DNA of 64,000 bases. Source: Carya illinoinensis. Taxonomy: Eukaryota > Streptophyta > Magnoliopsida > Fagales > Juglandaceae. The notes under the pieces were generated by a model. It saw only the letters and a program-made list of their open reading frames with translations. It did not search any database and was not told the DNA's origin. Of this stretch, positions 46,131-57,140 are shown piece after piece. The stretch covers positions 14,524,001 through 14,588,000 of the forward strand of contig NC_056755.1 of NCBI RefSeq assembly GCF_018687715.1. Direction: 5' to 3'. Position numbers and translations under genes: made by a program. The first letter of the stretch is position 1. Each line of letters begins with the position of its first letter.

Positions 46131-46355
46131 ATAAATAATTTTTTAAATATAAGGAAGAGTTATATTTATAAAATTATATTTATAAATTAATCTGGCTTAA
46201 TAAATATATTCTCTTTTTATTTTTTTATTTAAAAAAAATTAAAATCTATCATTAAAAAATAAAATTTTCATGTATTATTTTAAAACTGTATAAATAATTT
46301 TTTAAATATAAGGAAAGAGTTATATTTTTTAAATTTATAAATTAATATGGGGTGG
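46131..46355. repeat. Diverged tandem duplication upstream of the PP2A gene
   Basis: AATAATTTTTTAAATATAAGG, GAGTTATATTT and AATTTATAAATTAAT occur at about 46131-46195 and again at 46290-46350, an offset of about 155-160 bp. Confidence 0.6.
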
Positions 46356-46368
46356 ATATATAATATAT
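46355..46368 (+). promoter_or_regulatory. Possible TATA region of the PP2A B' gene
   Basis: GATATATAATATAT lies about 600 bp before the start codon and just before the sequence gains GC and CT-rich leader character. It is the best TATA candidate, but the surrounding DNA is generally A+T-rich, so this is weak. Confidence 0.3.
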
Positions 46369-46524
46369 ATTATCTGTTCGCTTTCTTTTCATTTTCATCG
46401 TCAAAGTAAAGCTGCATAGGAATTAGATTTTACCGAGACAGCGAGAGGGGGAGTCTGAGAGAGGACTGTGTTTGGCTATAATTGTTCCAAGCACTTTCTA
46501 TTCTTAGTTTGATTTTCGAGTCAG

Positions 46525-46528
<4 letters not shown>

Positions 46529-46556
<28 letters not shown>
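46529..46556 (+). repeat. (CT)n in the presumed 5' leader
   Basis: Fourteen CT repeats. CT runs are common in plant 5' UTRs and promoter Y-patches. It lies about 400 bp before the start codon. Confidence 0.85.
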
Positions 46557-46559
<3 letters not shown>

Positions 46560-46706
46560 ACCAATTGGACTCAGACCAGTGGAGTTTGAATTAGGGTTTA
46601 TGGGGGAAGGAAAAGACCACTTTTCAGCTTAAATTTTCTTGGTTTGTCTCGCATTTTTACTCGTGTCATCGCACTTCGTCGGATCTCTTCAATCGTGTCT
46701 TCCGAT

Positions 46707-46950
46707 GTAAGTGATTCTATATTCTTTGCCTTCTCAATTCCCTCGCAGCCTAAACTCTCTTCTTCAATTCCAACTGTTTTAACTTTGAGTCTGGTTTGCA
46801 AATTTAAACTCCGAAAGTTTTACATGCACGGACCCATTTAGGTATTGGTTTGTGATACGGGTTTTTTTGGGTGTCCATTTGTCATCTATGTTTTGTATTC
46901 GTAAGATATGATCTTTTAGGAAAATTTGGGTTAGGGTCAGCGTTTTTTAG
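46707..46950 (+). other. Possible 5' UTR intron of the PP2A B' gene
   Basis: GTAAGT at 46707 and a T-rich acceptor TTTTTTAG at 46950 bound a T-rich stretch just before the ATG at 46963. TTTTGTAG ending at 46960 is an alternative acceptor. Inferred from splice signals only. Confidence 0.4.
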
Positions 46951-46962
46951 GGTTTTGTAGAT

Positions 46963-49900
46963 ATGATCAAACAGATATTCGGTAAACTACCTCGAAAACC
47001 CTCAAAATCATCCCCTAATGACTCGAACAATGTCAATGATGGAGCGGTCAATGCCCATTCTTCCTTGAACTCGTTTGCTGTATCAAATTCCGTTTATAGC
47101 TCGAAAACCACTTCGAAATCTTCGAAAAATGGGACTCCTGCTCCTCACCCATCCAGTATGACTAAATCGAATCAAGGAAAAAAATCGGCTCCAATTGCGG
47201 CTGATGCTGCTCCGGTGGTTTATGAGCTTTTGCCAAGTTTTCGAGATGTCTCGGGTTCAGAGAAGCAGTCTCTCTTTATTAGGAAACTGAATATGTGTTG
47301 TGTTGTGTTCGATTTCAATGATTCTGCAAAGAACCTTAAAGAGAAGGATGTTAAGAGGCAAACTTTGCTTGAGCTTGTTGATTATGTTACATCAGTAACT
47401 TCAAAGTTCAATGAGGTGGCAATGCAAGCAATTACGAAGATGGTTGCTGCCAATTTGTTTCGAACATTTCCATCTCCAAATCAGGATAGCAAGGTCCCAG
47501 AAATGTACGACCCAGAAGAGGAGGAACCGACCATGGAACCTGCTTGGCCTCATCTTCAGATTGTGTGCGAATTTTTATTGAGATTTGTGGCGTCACCGGA
47601 GACAGATGCCAAGCTTGCTAAAAGATATATTGATCATTCATTTGTGTTGAGATTGCTTGAGTTGTTTGATTCTGAGGATCAGAGAGAGAGGGATTACTTA
47701 AAAACAATTCTCCACCGCGTTTATGGTAAGTTCATGGTGCATCGGCCATTCATTAGGAAAGCTATCAATAATATCTTCTATCGGTTCATCTTTGAGACAG
47801 AGAAGCACAATGGGATTGCGGAGTTGCTTGAAATATTGGGCAGTATAATTAATGGGTTTGCTTTACCTTTGAAGGAGGAGCACAAGCTGTTCCTTGTCCG
47901 TGCTTTGATTCCCCTTCATAAGCCAAAGTGTGTATCTATGTACCACCAGCAACTGTCATATTGCATTACTCAGTTTGTGGAAAAGGATGCCAAGCTGGCT
48001 GACACTGTGATTCGAGGTCTTTTAAAGTATTGGCCCATAACTAATAGTTCAAAGGAGGTTATGTTCCTTGGTGAATTGGAGGAAGTTCTTGAAGTCACAC
48101 AGGGAGCAGAGTTTCAGCGCTGCATGGTCCCTCTATTCCGTCAAATTGGTCGCTGCCTCAACAGTTCGCATTTTCAGGTACCAGCTTTTGACCGTTATTT
48201 TGTATACTTCTATCGCACACATAATTTCTATTCTCATTTGTCACCGATAGTTGGGTCCTCATCCTTATTGGAAATTTAATTGTTGTCACAATAAGTTGTG
48301 ACTCTAAAGTTTTCTCAAAAAAAAAAAAAAAAGTTGTGACTCTAAAGTGCCGTTGTGAGGGTTTTGGATTTTTTGATCTTTCACTATTTTACCCCCGGTG
48401 GGTTATTTGTATTAATGATGTAGGCTTTGATGTTGATTTATATGCTAAGCCGTTGAATTTCAAGATGGATAGTAAAGAGGTTCTTTTGGCATATAATCTA
48501 TGTTTATGAATTGTTAAAAGGCCTTCATATGTTCTCTGTAGGAATAGAACTAACTTGACCTTTTAATCTTTAATCTAGCACCCGATCTCTGTGAATGTCA
48601 CAATTCGTTCTCTGATTTTCAGTACATAACCATATCTACATCTCACAGTATTCCTTAATGGAGTCCATCGTTCCCTCCAACGCATTCAGCATTGTGACTT
48701 ATGAGGGAAATTGTTTAGACTCATATTCTGTATTAATTCTTGAGAATAGTTTATCTTATTTCCACCAGGGTTTCTCATATCCTTTTCTCCCCAAAGCTGT
48801 GGTACTGGCTTTGTTGGGGAAATGACATTGAACTAAGTCCATTTCCAGATAATTTATCTTGAGAGGACATGTATCTAATATAGATCCATAGTTGATACTT
48901 TGCCTGAACCTCCTCCTCCCACCCCTCCTTTTTTTGAGATGTTTCCTTATGATGATATACCCAAATATCATTTGATTAAAATTCTCCATCCTAGACTGCT
49001 TTATAGGGTTGAAACTTAAAGAAAGGCCCAAGCTATATCTGGGCCTATATTCCAAAAGGACTAGTCAAGGTTACAATTGGAGCTCCTTGAAATCATTATA
49101 AAAGGCTTGAACTTCTTTCTTTCAAGTAATGTGGGACCTCATTCATCACCTTTCCGTACACAATCTAGGGTATAAAGTAGACATATGGGATCGATATGTC
49201 TTGACTTTTGATATTGAGTGCTGTGGAACTGAGGAAATATCCCTTCAGAATTTAGAAGAGGACTTCAATCATTTTATATTTGGAATTTTGATTTTTATAT
49301 AATATTTGGAATGAAAATGGAAGGCTGCCTATCAGTAATCAGAACTTTATAAATATAGAAGATGCAAATGATGTTTAATGCTACAAATGGTACTTTCAAC
49401 CTAAAAACTCTTCTTCTACCTGCAATATTCTGTCTACTTTTTGCCAACGAGCTCTCTAGTTCAAAGGATGCTTCCCCCTTTATAACAAAAACCTTAGTGA
49501 AGGGCGAGCTCATGAACTAAAGACCCAATTGGTGTATGTGTAACTTATCAAGAAGAGAAAAGAATGTCTACACTATGATTGAGAGCTACTGTTATTTAAC
49601 GCTGGTAGGTTTTGAGGCGATATGATGGATAAGGGAATGCAAGGTAGTATATTATTCTTCATCTTTGAGGCAATATATGGCCTATATGTAATTATATTTG
49701 AGGAACTCATGCTTTCTCAGTTGCCAGATCAACTGAAGAATTCTCTTCCACATGTTCAGTTTGTGGAACTGAAAAGCCGTAGTGAAAAGTCATACAATGA
49801 GCTTGTCAACTAATCTTATATTAAAGCGGAGTGGGGCATCATTTCAGATATTGGAAGGAGGGCCCCAAATTATCTATGGTTAAAATGAATTTCTTCGTTT

Positions 49901-50574
49901 TCTGCTGAGTGAAGTCAACTAAATACTTATAGCAAGGAAAGCTATATAATTTGTGAAAGTCACATGCATCATGCATGCCCGCTGCCTTCTACTTAATCTG
50001 GATTAATTCTGATAAAATTATCCTATCCTGAATTGTCTATCATTACTTCTGGAGTTCGAGTTTCACTTGTTTATTTTCTAATTACTAGGTTTGTGCCCCA
50101 TTTTTGTGCAGTTAATTAAAAGTGTGAACGTCAAACATCTAAGAGATTACCAAATGGATGCTTTAACTGATTTTTTTCTGGCAGGTCGCTGAACGTGCAT
50201 TGTTTTTGTGGAACAATGATCACATTAGAAATCTAATCACACAGAACCGTAACGTGATTCTGCCTATAATTTTCCCCTCTTTGGAGAGAAATACGCGCAG
50301 TCACTGGAACCAAGCTGTTCAGAGTTTAACATTAAATGTGAGGAAAATATTTTCAGATGCTGATGAAGCACTCTTTCATGAGTGCTTGGCGAAATTTGAA
50401 GAAGATGAAGTCAAGGAGAGGGAGACACAGGAGAAACGGGAATCAACCTGGAAGCGGTTGGAAGATGTGGCAGCCTCTAAGGCCGTAAGTAATGAGGCTG
50501 TGCTTGTCTCAAGATTTATCTCTTCTGTCGACATTGCTACCACCACAAAGCCTCGAGCTAGTGCAAGTAGTTGA
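46963..50574 (+). CDS. Serine/threonine protein phosphatase 2A regulatory subunit B' (B56), gamma/zeta-like
   Basis: Coding exons 46963-48177 and 50185-50574 join in phase 0 and give 534 residues. B56 subunits choose substrates for the PP2A catalytic/scaffold dimer in cytosol, nucleus or organelles. The N-terminus [17 protein letters not shown] is the form I associate with plant B'-gamma/zeta. A Ser-rich variable segment follows (residues 18-85). The conserved HEAT-like B56 domain spans about 88-500 ([63 protein letters not shown] and [14 protein letters not shown]). The splice falls at HFQ-VAERAL. Family length is about 490-550, so it looks complete. There are no internal stops. It is the only intact gene here. 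Assignment to gamma or zeta is not certain. Confidence 0.95.
48178..50184 (+). other. Intron of the PP2A B' gene (2007 bp)
   Basis: Donor CAG-GTACCA at 48178 and acceptor TTTTTTTCTGGCAG at 50184. Removing it restores the conserved B56 reading. Reading through the donor stops at 48279 after 33 intron-coded residues. It contains a small A-tract insertion near 48311 and a long stretch of plain intron sequence. A 63-codon frame at 49622-49813 has no known similarity. Confidence 0.93.
48293..48349 (+). repeat. A-tract insertion with 18-bp direct repeats in the intron
   Basis: AAGTTGTGACTCTAAAGT occurs at 48293-48310 and exactly again at 48332-48349, around TTTCTC followed by 15 A. The layout is that of target-primed reverse transcription: target duplication and poly(A), with almost no body. 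Confidence 0.8.
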
Positions 50575-51332
50575 GTCTGTTGAGAGTGTCGAGACCCGGG
50601 ACATCATGTTACAAGGAGAGCTTACCTATGTCAGCTATGAGAATGAGAGCTGGTGGAACCCTATTGGCACAATCTAGAGATTGTTTGGCATCACTTTTAT
50701 TGGGTTTCTCCTTGTAGTGCAACTGCTGAAAAGGAAAAACAAAGGTTGGGTTCTTGGCTCATTCTTTTCTTCCTTTTCAGCCATGTGGAGGTATCTGTAT
50801 CATAAGGGATTTGGTTTAAAGAGGTTAGCTCGAATTCCTATCTGATCAATATTTTATCGTGTAATGATGCGAAAGACATTTCCTATTGTGCTATAGCCTT
50901 CGTTTATTTTGTAGCCTTTTCAGAGTTATGTTCATGTCAAACGTATATATCATCTTTCTTCCAAAAATTTTTAATGTACTCTACTATGTTTAGGTCAACA
51001 AATTCTGTGGTTGATTGATTTTAACATTGAGGGAATGACCTGGTCGTTATGCCCTTTTTCTTTGCATCTCTGGGACTGAAGTGATATTTGGAGGGACCAA
51101 AAATTGTTAAAAGGAATTGCTCCTGAATAGGAGATTTATGTGCTTGGACAATGTTCGTAATTCTATTTCACAATCGCGTCTTTTCATTCTGATTATTGGG
51201 TTGAAGTTTTCTATGCTTGTGCCTGACTTAATTTATAAGAAGTTGTACATAGAACGCTAGAGTTTTCCATCTTGTAATGTCAACATAAACCCACCCTATC
51301 GCTTCCCACGCCACCTCCTGCGTTGCCTCTGG
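50575..51332 (+). other. 3' UTR and downstream flank of the PP2A B' gene
   Basis: No other gene is seen. No clear AATAAA occurs; plant polyadenylation signals are loose, so the transcript end was not placed. The LINE begins 759 bp after the stop codon. Confidence 0.5.
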
Positions 51333-51378
51333 CCCTTTATTCTTCTTCTTTCTTTGAAATAGAAATTGATCTCATTAA

Positions 51379-51881
51379 TCAACTTAATAACATTTCAGAA
51401 GTTACAATAGAAGTAATGCACGCAGGACATTCTTCAATGTTATACAAGTTCTCTGTTAAAAGTACAGCAGATTTTGCTAGACAATGGGATGTAGAATTTG
51501 CTTCTCTCTGGACATGACAAGCTTTCCAGTGATCTAAGTTTGCCAAGACATGCTTTGAATCTTCAATTAACCATCCTCTCATACTCTCATCGATCTCTTG
51601 TCCAAGAAGTTGGTTAATTACCTATTTCGAGTCTCCCTCCGAAGTGATCTAGTTAAGACCTAGTTTCTTGCAAAAAATTACTGTCAGTAGCAGGCCATGT
51701 GCTTCTGCTTTATAAACTCCTCCATTAAGTGGTCTGGACGCCCTTAAAGCACCAATGACATAACCTTGATGGTCTCGGATTATGACACCCAAACCAATTC
51801 TGCCTGAAGCTAAATTTACTGCAGCATCCCAATTAACTTTAAAGGTTCCTACATTTGGCTTAGACCATGTTTGTAAACACT
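51379..51881 (-). pseudogene. LINE-2 ORF2 RNase H domain
   Basis: Minus reading: FKVNWDAAVNLASGRIGLGV, IIRDHQGYVIGA, YKAEAHGLLL, then stops, and HVQREANSTSHCLAKSA. Same plant LINE RNase H type as in the first LINE; broken by at least two stops. Confidence 0.82.
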
Positions 51882-52860
51882 TTACTGTTCTTTGCTGGGG
51901 GGTCTCATTTGACAGATTAAATCATTTCTTCGAGTCCATATACACCTTAGTGTCACTGCTGCTTCCTCCAGTTCATTTTTCTCTAGCTTTTGGACCAACA
52001 TAGCCCAAACTTTGAAGAACTGATCACTATGGAAAGACATTTTCTGGATTTTTATACAGCCCTGGTTCCACACATCTCTGGCAGTTGCACAACCCCAAAG
52101 GACATTGCTTGAGGTCTCAAGTTCAGACTTGCATATTATGCACCTACTATCTTCCACTACTCTCCTTTTTTTTAAGTTTGCTAGGGTAGGGATGGCTTCA
52201 CTACATGCTTTCCAGACAAAATGTTTTACTGCAGGGGTCACTTTCAGCTACCAAATTTTTTTCTACATTGTTGAGTCTAGTTGCCTACTTGAATGTTCCC
52301 CTTCTACTTCTGCCTCTATTTGCCTCTAGTGATGATATCCACTCTTGACAATGTTTAGCCCATTTGAAGTAAAATTTCAAAATATTTTATCCTCCTACCT
52401 CTTAGGCTAATTGGGATTGAAGTGATGGTTTGAATTTCAGGTTCTGAGAACATTTCTTGTAGCAACTCTTTTTTCTAGCTTCTCTGCTTAGGATCAATAA
52501 GGTCACTCACCATTTCACACCAACAATCCATATCTCTTGGAGATGCAACTATGAAAGAAGGAAGAGAGGGTATCCATTTGTCATACCATATGTTGATGCT
52601 TTTACCATTTTCAATTCTCCATCTAAGCCCAGGCTTGAGTACTGAAAGGCCAGCTAGTATACTCCTCCACACATAAGAAGGGCCCGAGCCTAGATTTGCA
52701 TTTAGTAGGTCTCCTGGGGAGAAGTATTTCTGTTTTATAACAACATCCTCCAGCTTTGCTTTGCTAGCAAAGCTAAGTTGAACAATCTGAAATCCCTGAA
52801 GTCAAGACCACCCATGTCCTTAGCTGAGCTTAGTTGATCCCACGAGACCTATTGAATTTT
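51882..52860 (-). pseudogene. LINE-2 ORF2 zf-RVT region
   Basis: Contains LKPGLRWRIENGKSINIWYD and FVWKACSEAIPTLANLKKR, CIICKSELETSSNVLWGC and ARDVWNQ, the zinc-binding region after plant LINE RT. Frames change near 52470 and 52250. Confidence 0.82.
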
Positions 52861-54403
52861 TTAGGAATCTTTATTGAATCCCCACCAAAATTTCCTCAGG
52901 AGTTGGTTAAATTTTTGAGTAATGGAATATGGGAGTAGAAACATTCCTATTGAATATGTTGGTATGGCTTGAAGTACTGCCTTTAGGAGGATCTCTTTCC
53001 CTGCTGCAGAAAGGTGGTTGGTTTTCCAGTTCACTACCCAAGACCAAGTTCTATCTATGAGGGAATGGAAGGCTGCTATTTTAGCTCTTCCTAAGACTGC
53101 AGGGAGGCCTAGGTATTTTTCAAAGGTGCCAGTGGATTTTATGCCTGCTAGCTGTAGAATCAATTCCTGTTCCTCCTTCAGAGTGTTCTTATTGAAAAAA
53201 ACTGAGGACTTTTCCTCGTTGAGCATCTGACCCGAAGCTTGTTCATAAAGATCCAAAATCCCAATCACTTTTGTAAGCTCCTTTGGTAAGGCTTGGCAAA
53301 ACAGCAGGTTGTCATTTGCAAAAAATAAATAGCTCACTTTGGTAGGGCCTCTTCCTATGGGGGCACTAGTAATTTCCCCCATCACTTCAGTCTTTTGTAG
53401 GAGGGCTGATAGGGCTTCTACATATAGGATGAAGAGGTAGGGTGATATGGGATCTCCTTGACGAATGCCTCTTGAAGGGGTGAAATTCTGTTGAGGTTCC
53501 CCATCCACTAGAATTGAATAAGACACTAACTTGATACATCTCTGAACCAAATCCACCCATTGGGGAGGGAAACCCACTTTGGTCATCATGGCTTCCACAA
53601 AGGTCCACTCCACCCTGTTATAGGCTTTACTCATGTCCAAATTTGAGGGCCATAAATCATTTCTTACCTTTCATCCTCGTTGTCATTGAATGGAGAACTT
53701 CATAAGCAACTAGAGTATTATCTGAAATAAGTCTTCCAAGTACAAATGCAATTTGGTTTGCTGAGATGATCTGATGCAGAATGAGTTTCATCCTATTTGC
53801 CATGGTTTTTTAGACCACTTTGTATAAGACATTACATAGACTAATGGGTCTGAATTCTATTACTCTCTTTGGGTTTTTAACCTTTCGAATGAGGGCTATA
53901 TAAGTATCATTGACCTTTTTTAGGGAACCTCCTTGGTTTAGAACTCCCAAAGCATAATCACACACCTCTTTACCAGCCAATTCCCAATGTTTTTGGTAAA
54001 AATGGGCTGGGAAACCATCAGGACCAGGGGATCCTAATGGATTCATTTGGAAAATGGTTTTCTTGACTTCCTCTGCAGTGAAAGGTGTGACTAAACTCTC
54101 CTTCATTGCTTGATTGATTTTTGGCTTAAGGGCATTGAGACATGTATCGATGTTAAAAGGCAATGAAGAGTTGAAAAGGGTAGAGAAGAAACTTGTGAAA
54201 ATGCCACCTATCTCTCCTTGTTCAGAAGCAATTCTACCAGTTCCATCATCTATGGATGTGATAGCATTTGTCTTTTTCCTCTGGTTTGCTTGCATGTGGA
54301 AGTATGTTGTATTTCTATCTCCATTCCTAAGCCAATGTTGTTTTGCACGCTGCCTCCATTTCATATCAGTTTCTGCCAGGGACAGTTTAGCCTCCTTTTG
54401 CAT
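52861..54403 (-). pseudogene. LINE-2 ORF2 reverse transcriptase, catalytic box altered
   Basis: Minus order: WRQRAKQHWLRNGDRNTTYFH, NPLGSPGPDGFPAHFYQ, YIALIRKVKNPKRVIEFRPI, then a break near 53640-53810, DMSKAYNRVEWTFVE, IRQGDPISPYLFI and YLFFANDNLLFC. The usual FADD reads FAND (ATT on + strand at 53314-53316), removing a metal-binding Asp. KFWWG closes the region. Confidence 0.9.
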
Positions 54404-54599
54404 TTCTTCATAGCATCAATGTGTTTCCCATCTCCTTTGTCTTGTAGTTGATTGATCTTAGCCCATATTCGAGTGGTCTTTTACTGTTCATCCCTGTTGT
54501 GAGCTTTTTCCCAGTTGGTTAAACCCTTTTGACAGAATTCCAGCTTCATTCTCAGGCCTTTAGCTAAATCACCTCCCATTCCACTTTTTGTCTAGGCTT

Positions 54600-55342
54600 G
54601 TTCTAAAACAGGTACACAGCCTTCTCTGATGTCCTAGGCAGCCTCATATCTAAATACTTTTTGTTTCCTGCTTCCCTTTCCACTGTTATGAAGGATGGAA
54701 ATGCTTAGTGGTGAGTGATCAAACTTAATGGCTGCCATCACATTACACATGGCAGAAGGAGAAAGATCAAACCATTCTTTGTTAGTCATTGCTCTATCTA
54801 TCCTTTTCTTTATAAAATCCCTGCCCCTTCTATTATTGGACCAAGTAAACTTTTGACTAGTGTAAGTAAGGTCTCGAATACCACATTGTTCTAGTGCCTG
54901 TCTAAAGTTCTCAATCTGTTTATAAGGTTTGCCCTGACCTCCAATTTTCTCTCTTTAGCATTTGTAACAGTTCCTAACTCCCTTTCCTTTTGCTTGTTTC
55001 AGGATGCCCATAAAAACCAGTGAACTGCCAGGGCCTGCTGTCCTTTTTATCAGTGATCATGGCACTTATATGCCACCTAGTATAGCTAATGATTCTGACT
55101 TGCCACCCCCTCCTTCCAAAGTAATGTTATTCCCCAATTAAGCCCACACTTTCAACAACAAAACACCCATCAAGTTTTAAAGACTGTCTAATTGTTTCCA
55201 TTCTAGTCTTATTAGACTCAGTTTCCACAAGGAACACTAAGCTGAGACATTTTTCCTTAGTGAGTTTTCTAAGGATACGAATTGTTCGAGGGTTCCCAAG
55301 CCCTCGACAATTCCATGACAGGAGACTCATTTGGAGTGGCAA
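54600..55342 (-). pseudogene. LINE-2 ORF2 endonuclease domain, decayed
   Basis: Starts MPLQMSLLSWNCRGLGNPRT at 55342. SLVFLVETESNKTRME, DGCFVVESVG and WQFTGFYGHP follow across stops. Several stops in the second half. Same AP-like endonuclease family as in the first LINE. Confidence 0.82.
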
Positions 55343-55377
55343 TGCTGGGGCCCAGCCACTGCCTTGTCATTTTGATT

Positions 55378-56901
55378 TTATTTGCCACCTCCATTGGTCG
55401 TGTTCTTTTTAAAGGGATAGATCACCTCCTTTCCACTACACTTCCCTCTCCTCTTTTGGCCATATTCTTGCGGGTTGTTAGTGATCTCACTCAAAGTACT
55501 ATGGATGTTCAGTTTGTCCCTGACCTTTCTTTTCCATCTACCATTACTGCTCTTATTATTTTTAGGACTACTGGTATGTGATGGCTCCATATCAGTGGAT
55601 TTGGGACAATGTGGCAGTGTAGGAGCTTGGAATACAGTGTTGTTAGGTTTGACTTCTAGTTGTGGACCCTTCTCCTTTTGATTGGTGGCTTGGATTGTTG
55701 TTGGACTCAGTTCCCTAGCCTTGATGGTATGGTTATTGCTCCTATCTATATCTTGGTCAAGGTCCATCATACATCTAAAAATTATAGGATCAGGGAATGC
55801 TTTCACCTGGATGTGAGTGTTTATTTCCTGATTGTACCATTCCTTACTATCATATACATTATGTTCTCTTTCTGTGTTGTGATGGTTAATAGGCTGTCTC
55901 TCAGGTTCATGGGGAGTAAAGCACTCTCTCACAGGATTTTGTTGACTAGGCACTAAGTTTGCAACTCTCTTGAGACCAGTAGGATCTAACCTCCTCTCTT
56001 CATCTTCTAAAACCTTAGGTATGTTTTTATTCTTGTGTTCCTCCTGCTGAGATAGTTTTTCACCCCAAACATCCATCTTCCTTATAGGTTTCTGTTCATT
56101 CTATTCCTCTTTATCAACTTTACCCCCATATTTACGTCTATCAAAGATCGAAGTGTTCATTGGCTGGGCCCTGAGCCATGGACCAAATTGTATTTGTTGT
56201 TTTTCTTCACTTTGTGTTTCAAAATAAGGTCTTACACAAGCTCTTCCTTTGTGAAAGAAAACCCCACAGTGAAAGCAAAGATTTTGCAGACGTTCATATT
56301 TAAAGGAAATCCAAAGTTTCTGGTTTTTGAAACGTAACCATATACCTCATAGAAGAGGCTTGTGAAGATCAACAGCCACCCTGATTCGAAGGTAGTAGCC
56401 CCACGCAGATCTATCTGAATCAACATCTACTCTTATTACACGGCCAATGCTTTCCCCATTATGTTTACCCATCCCTTCATTCATAGCTGCTAGAGGAACA
56501 TTATAACACTGGACCCAGAACGGTTCATATTGAAAGTTAACTGCATTGATAGACATCAATTCATCCACCTCTTGTATGGTTAAGAGAATCCTATTGAAAC
56601 ACCACGGCCTCCCACTCATAACCTTATTTTAATCTTTTTTACTTTGAAATTCTATGAGGAAGCATTGTTCATTCAGATCCTTGAAGCGGACCCAACCTTC
56701 TAACCGCCATATCTGTGACATAGTAAATCTAAATGCTTTGTTGTTTACTCCTCTTTCAGAGAGGACTTTGCCAATGATGCAAAGCTTTCCTCGGATAGAG
56801 CTGTTTGTGTGTGCACCCTCAGTCTTGATCTGAACAATAGTTGTTTCTTCCATTGACAAGTGTAGTTTTTTCCATTATTTTGTTAAATCATCATCGGCCA
56901 T
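55378..56901 (-). pseudogene. LINE-2 ORF1 (DUF4283-like, zinc knuckle, long charged tail)
   Basis: The ATG at 56901 gives MADDDLTK and a stop; the next ATG (MSMEETTIVQI, 56859) is probably used. Then SSIRGKLCIIGKVLSERGVN, SQIWRLEGWVRFKDL, MSGRPWCFNRILLTIQEVDE, FWVQCYNVPLAAMNEGMGK, LCFHCGVFFHKGRAC (zinc knuckle) and an open 232-codon charged tail to 55378. Stops lie at about 56627, 56347 and 56100. Confidence 0.85.
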
Positions 56902-57081
56902 TTTTACTTTTCCATTGAACACGAAGACAAGTTTTCAACCAGTGAGACGAAGTCGACTGTTGAAAGACTAACCCTACTCACGCTCGAGAGAGAGGGACTC
57001 GCTACTCCAACCCTTTATTCTTCTTAAAGAATGTTTGATGCATTTACTCTTTGTTAAAGGACTAATCTTTTGCTACATTCA

Positions 57082-57140
57082 GTACCATATAGTTAAAAAA
57101 AAAAAGAAAAAAAGAAAAAAAAAAGAAGGTACCATATAGT
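57082..57140 (+). repeat. A-rich insertion with 12-bp direct repeats
   Basis: GTACCATATAGT at 57082-57093 is repeated exactly at 57129-57140, around a 35-base A-rich tract with a few G. Same layout as the insertion in the PP2A intron. Confidence 0.65.

Larger units (their letters stand above)
51348..57010 (-). mobile_element. Second full-length L1-type LINE, 5.7 kb, perfect 15-bp TSD
   Basis: Direct repeats CCCTTTATTCTTCTT at 51333-51347 and 57011-57025 are identical and define the ends. Minus-strand order is ORF1, endonuclease, RT, zf-RVT and RNase H. The 3' end (CTTTCTTTGAAAT..., + strand) resembles that of the LINE at 38070, so both belong to related families, though their coding regions have diverged. 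Many stops; dead. It points towards the 3' end of the PP2A gene. Confidence 0.93.

Noticed and set aside
49622..49813. 63-codon frame in the PP2A intron
   Set aside because: No splice support, and its insertion would disrupt the conserved B56 sequence.
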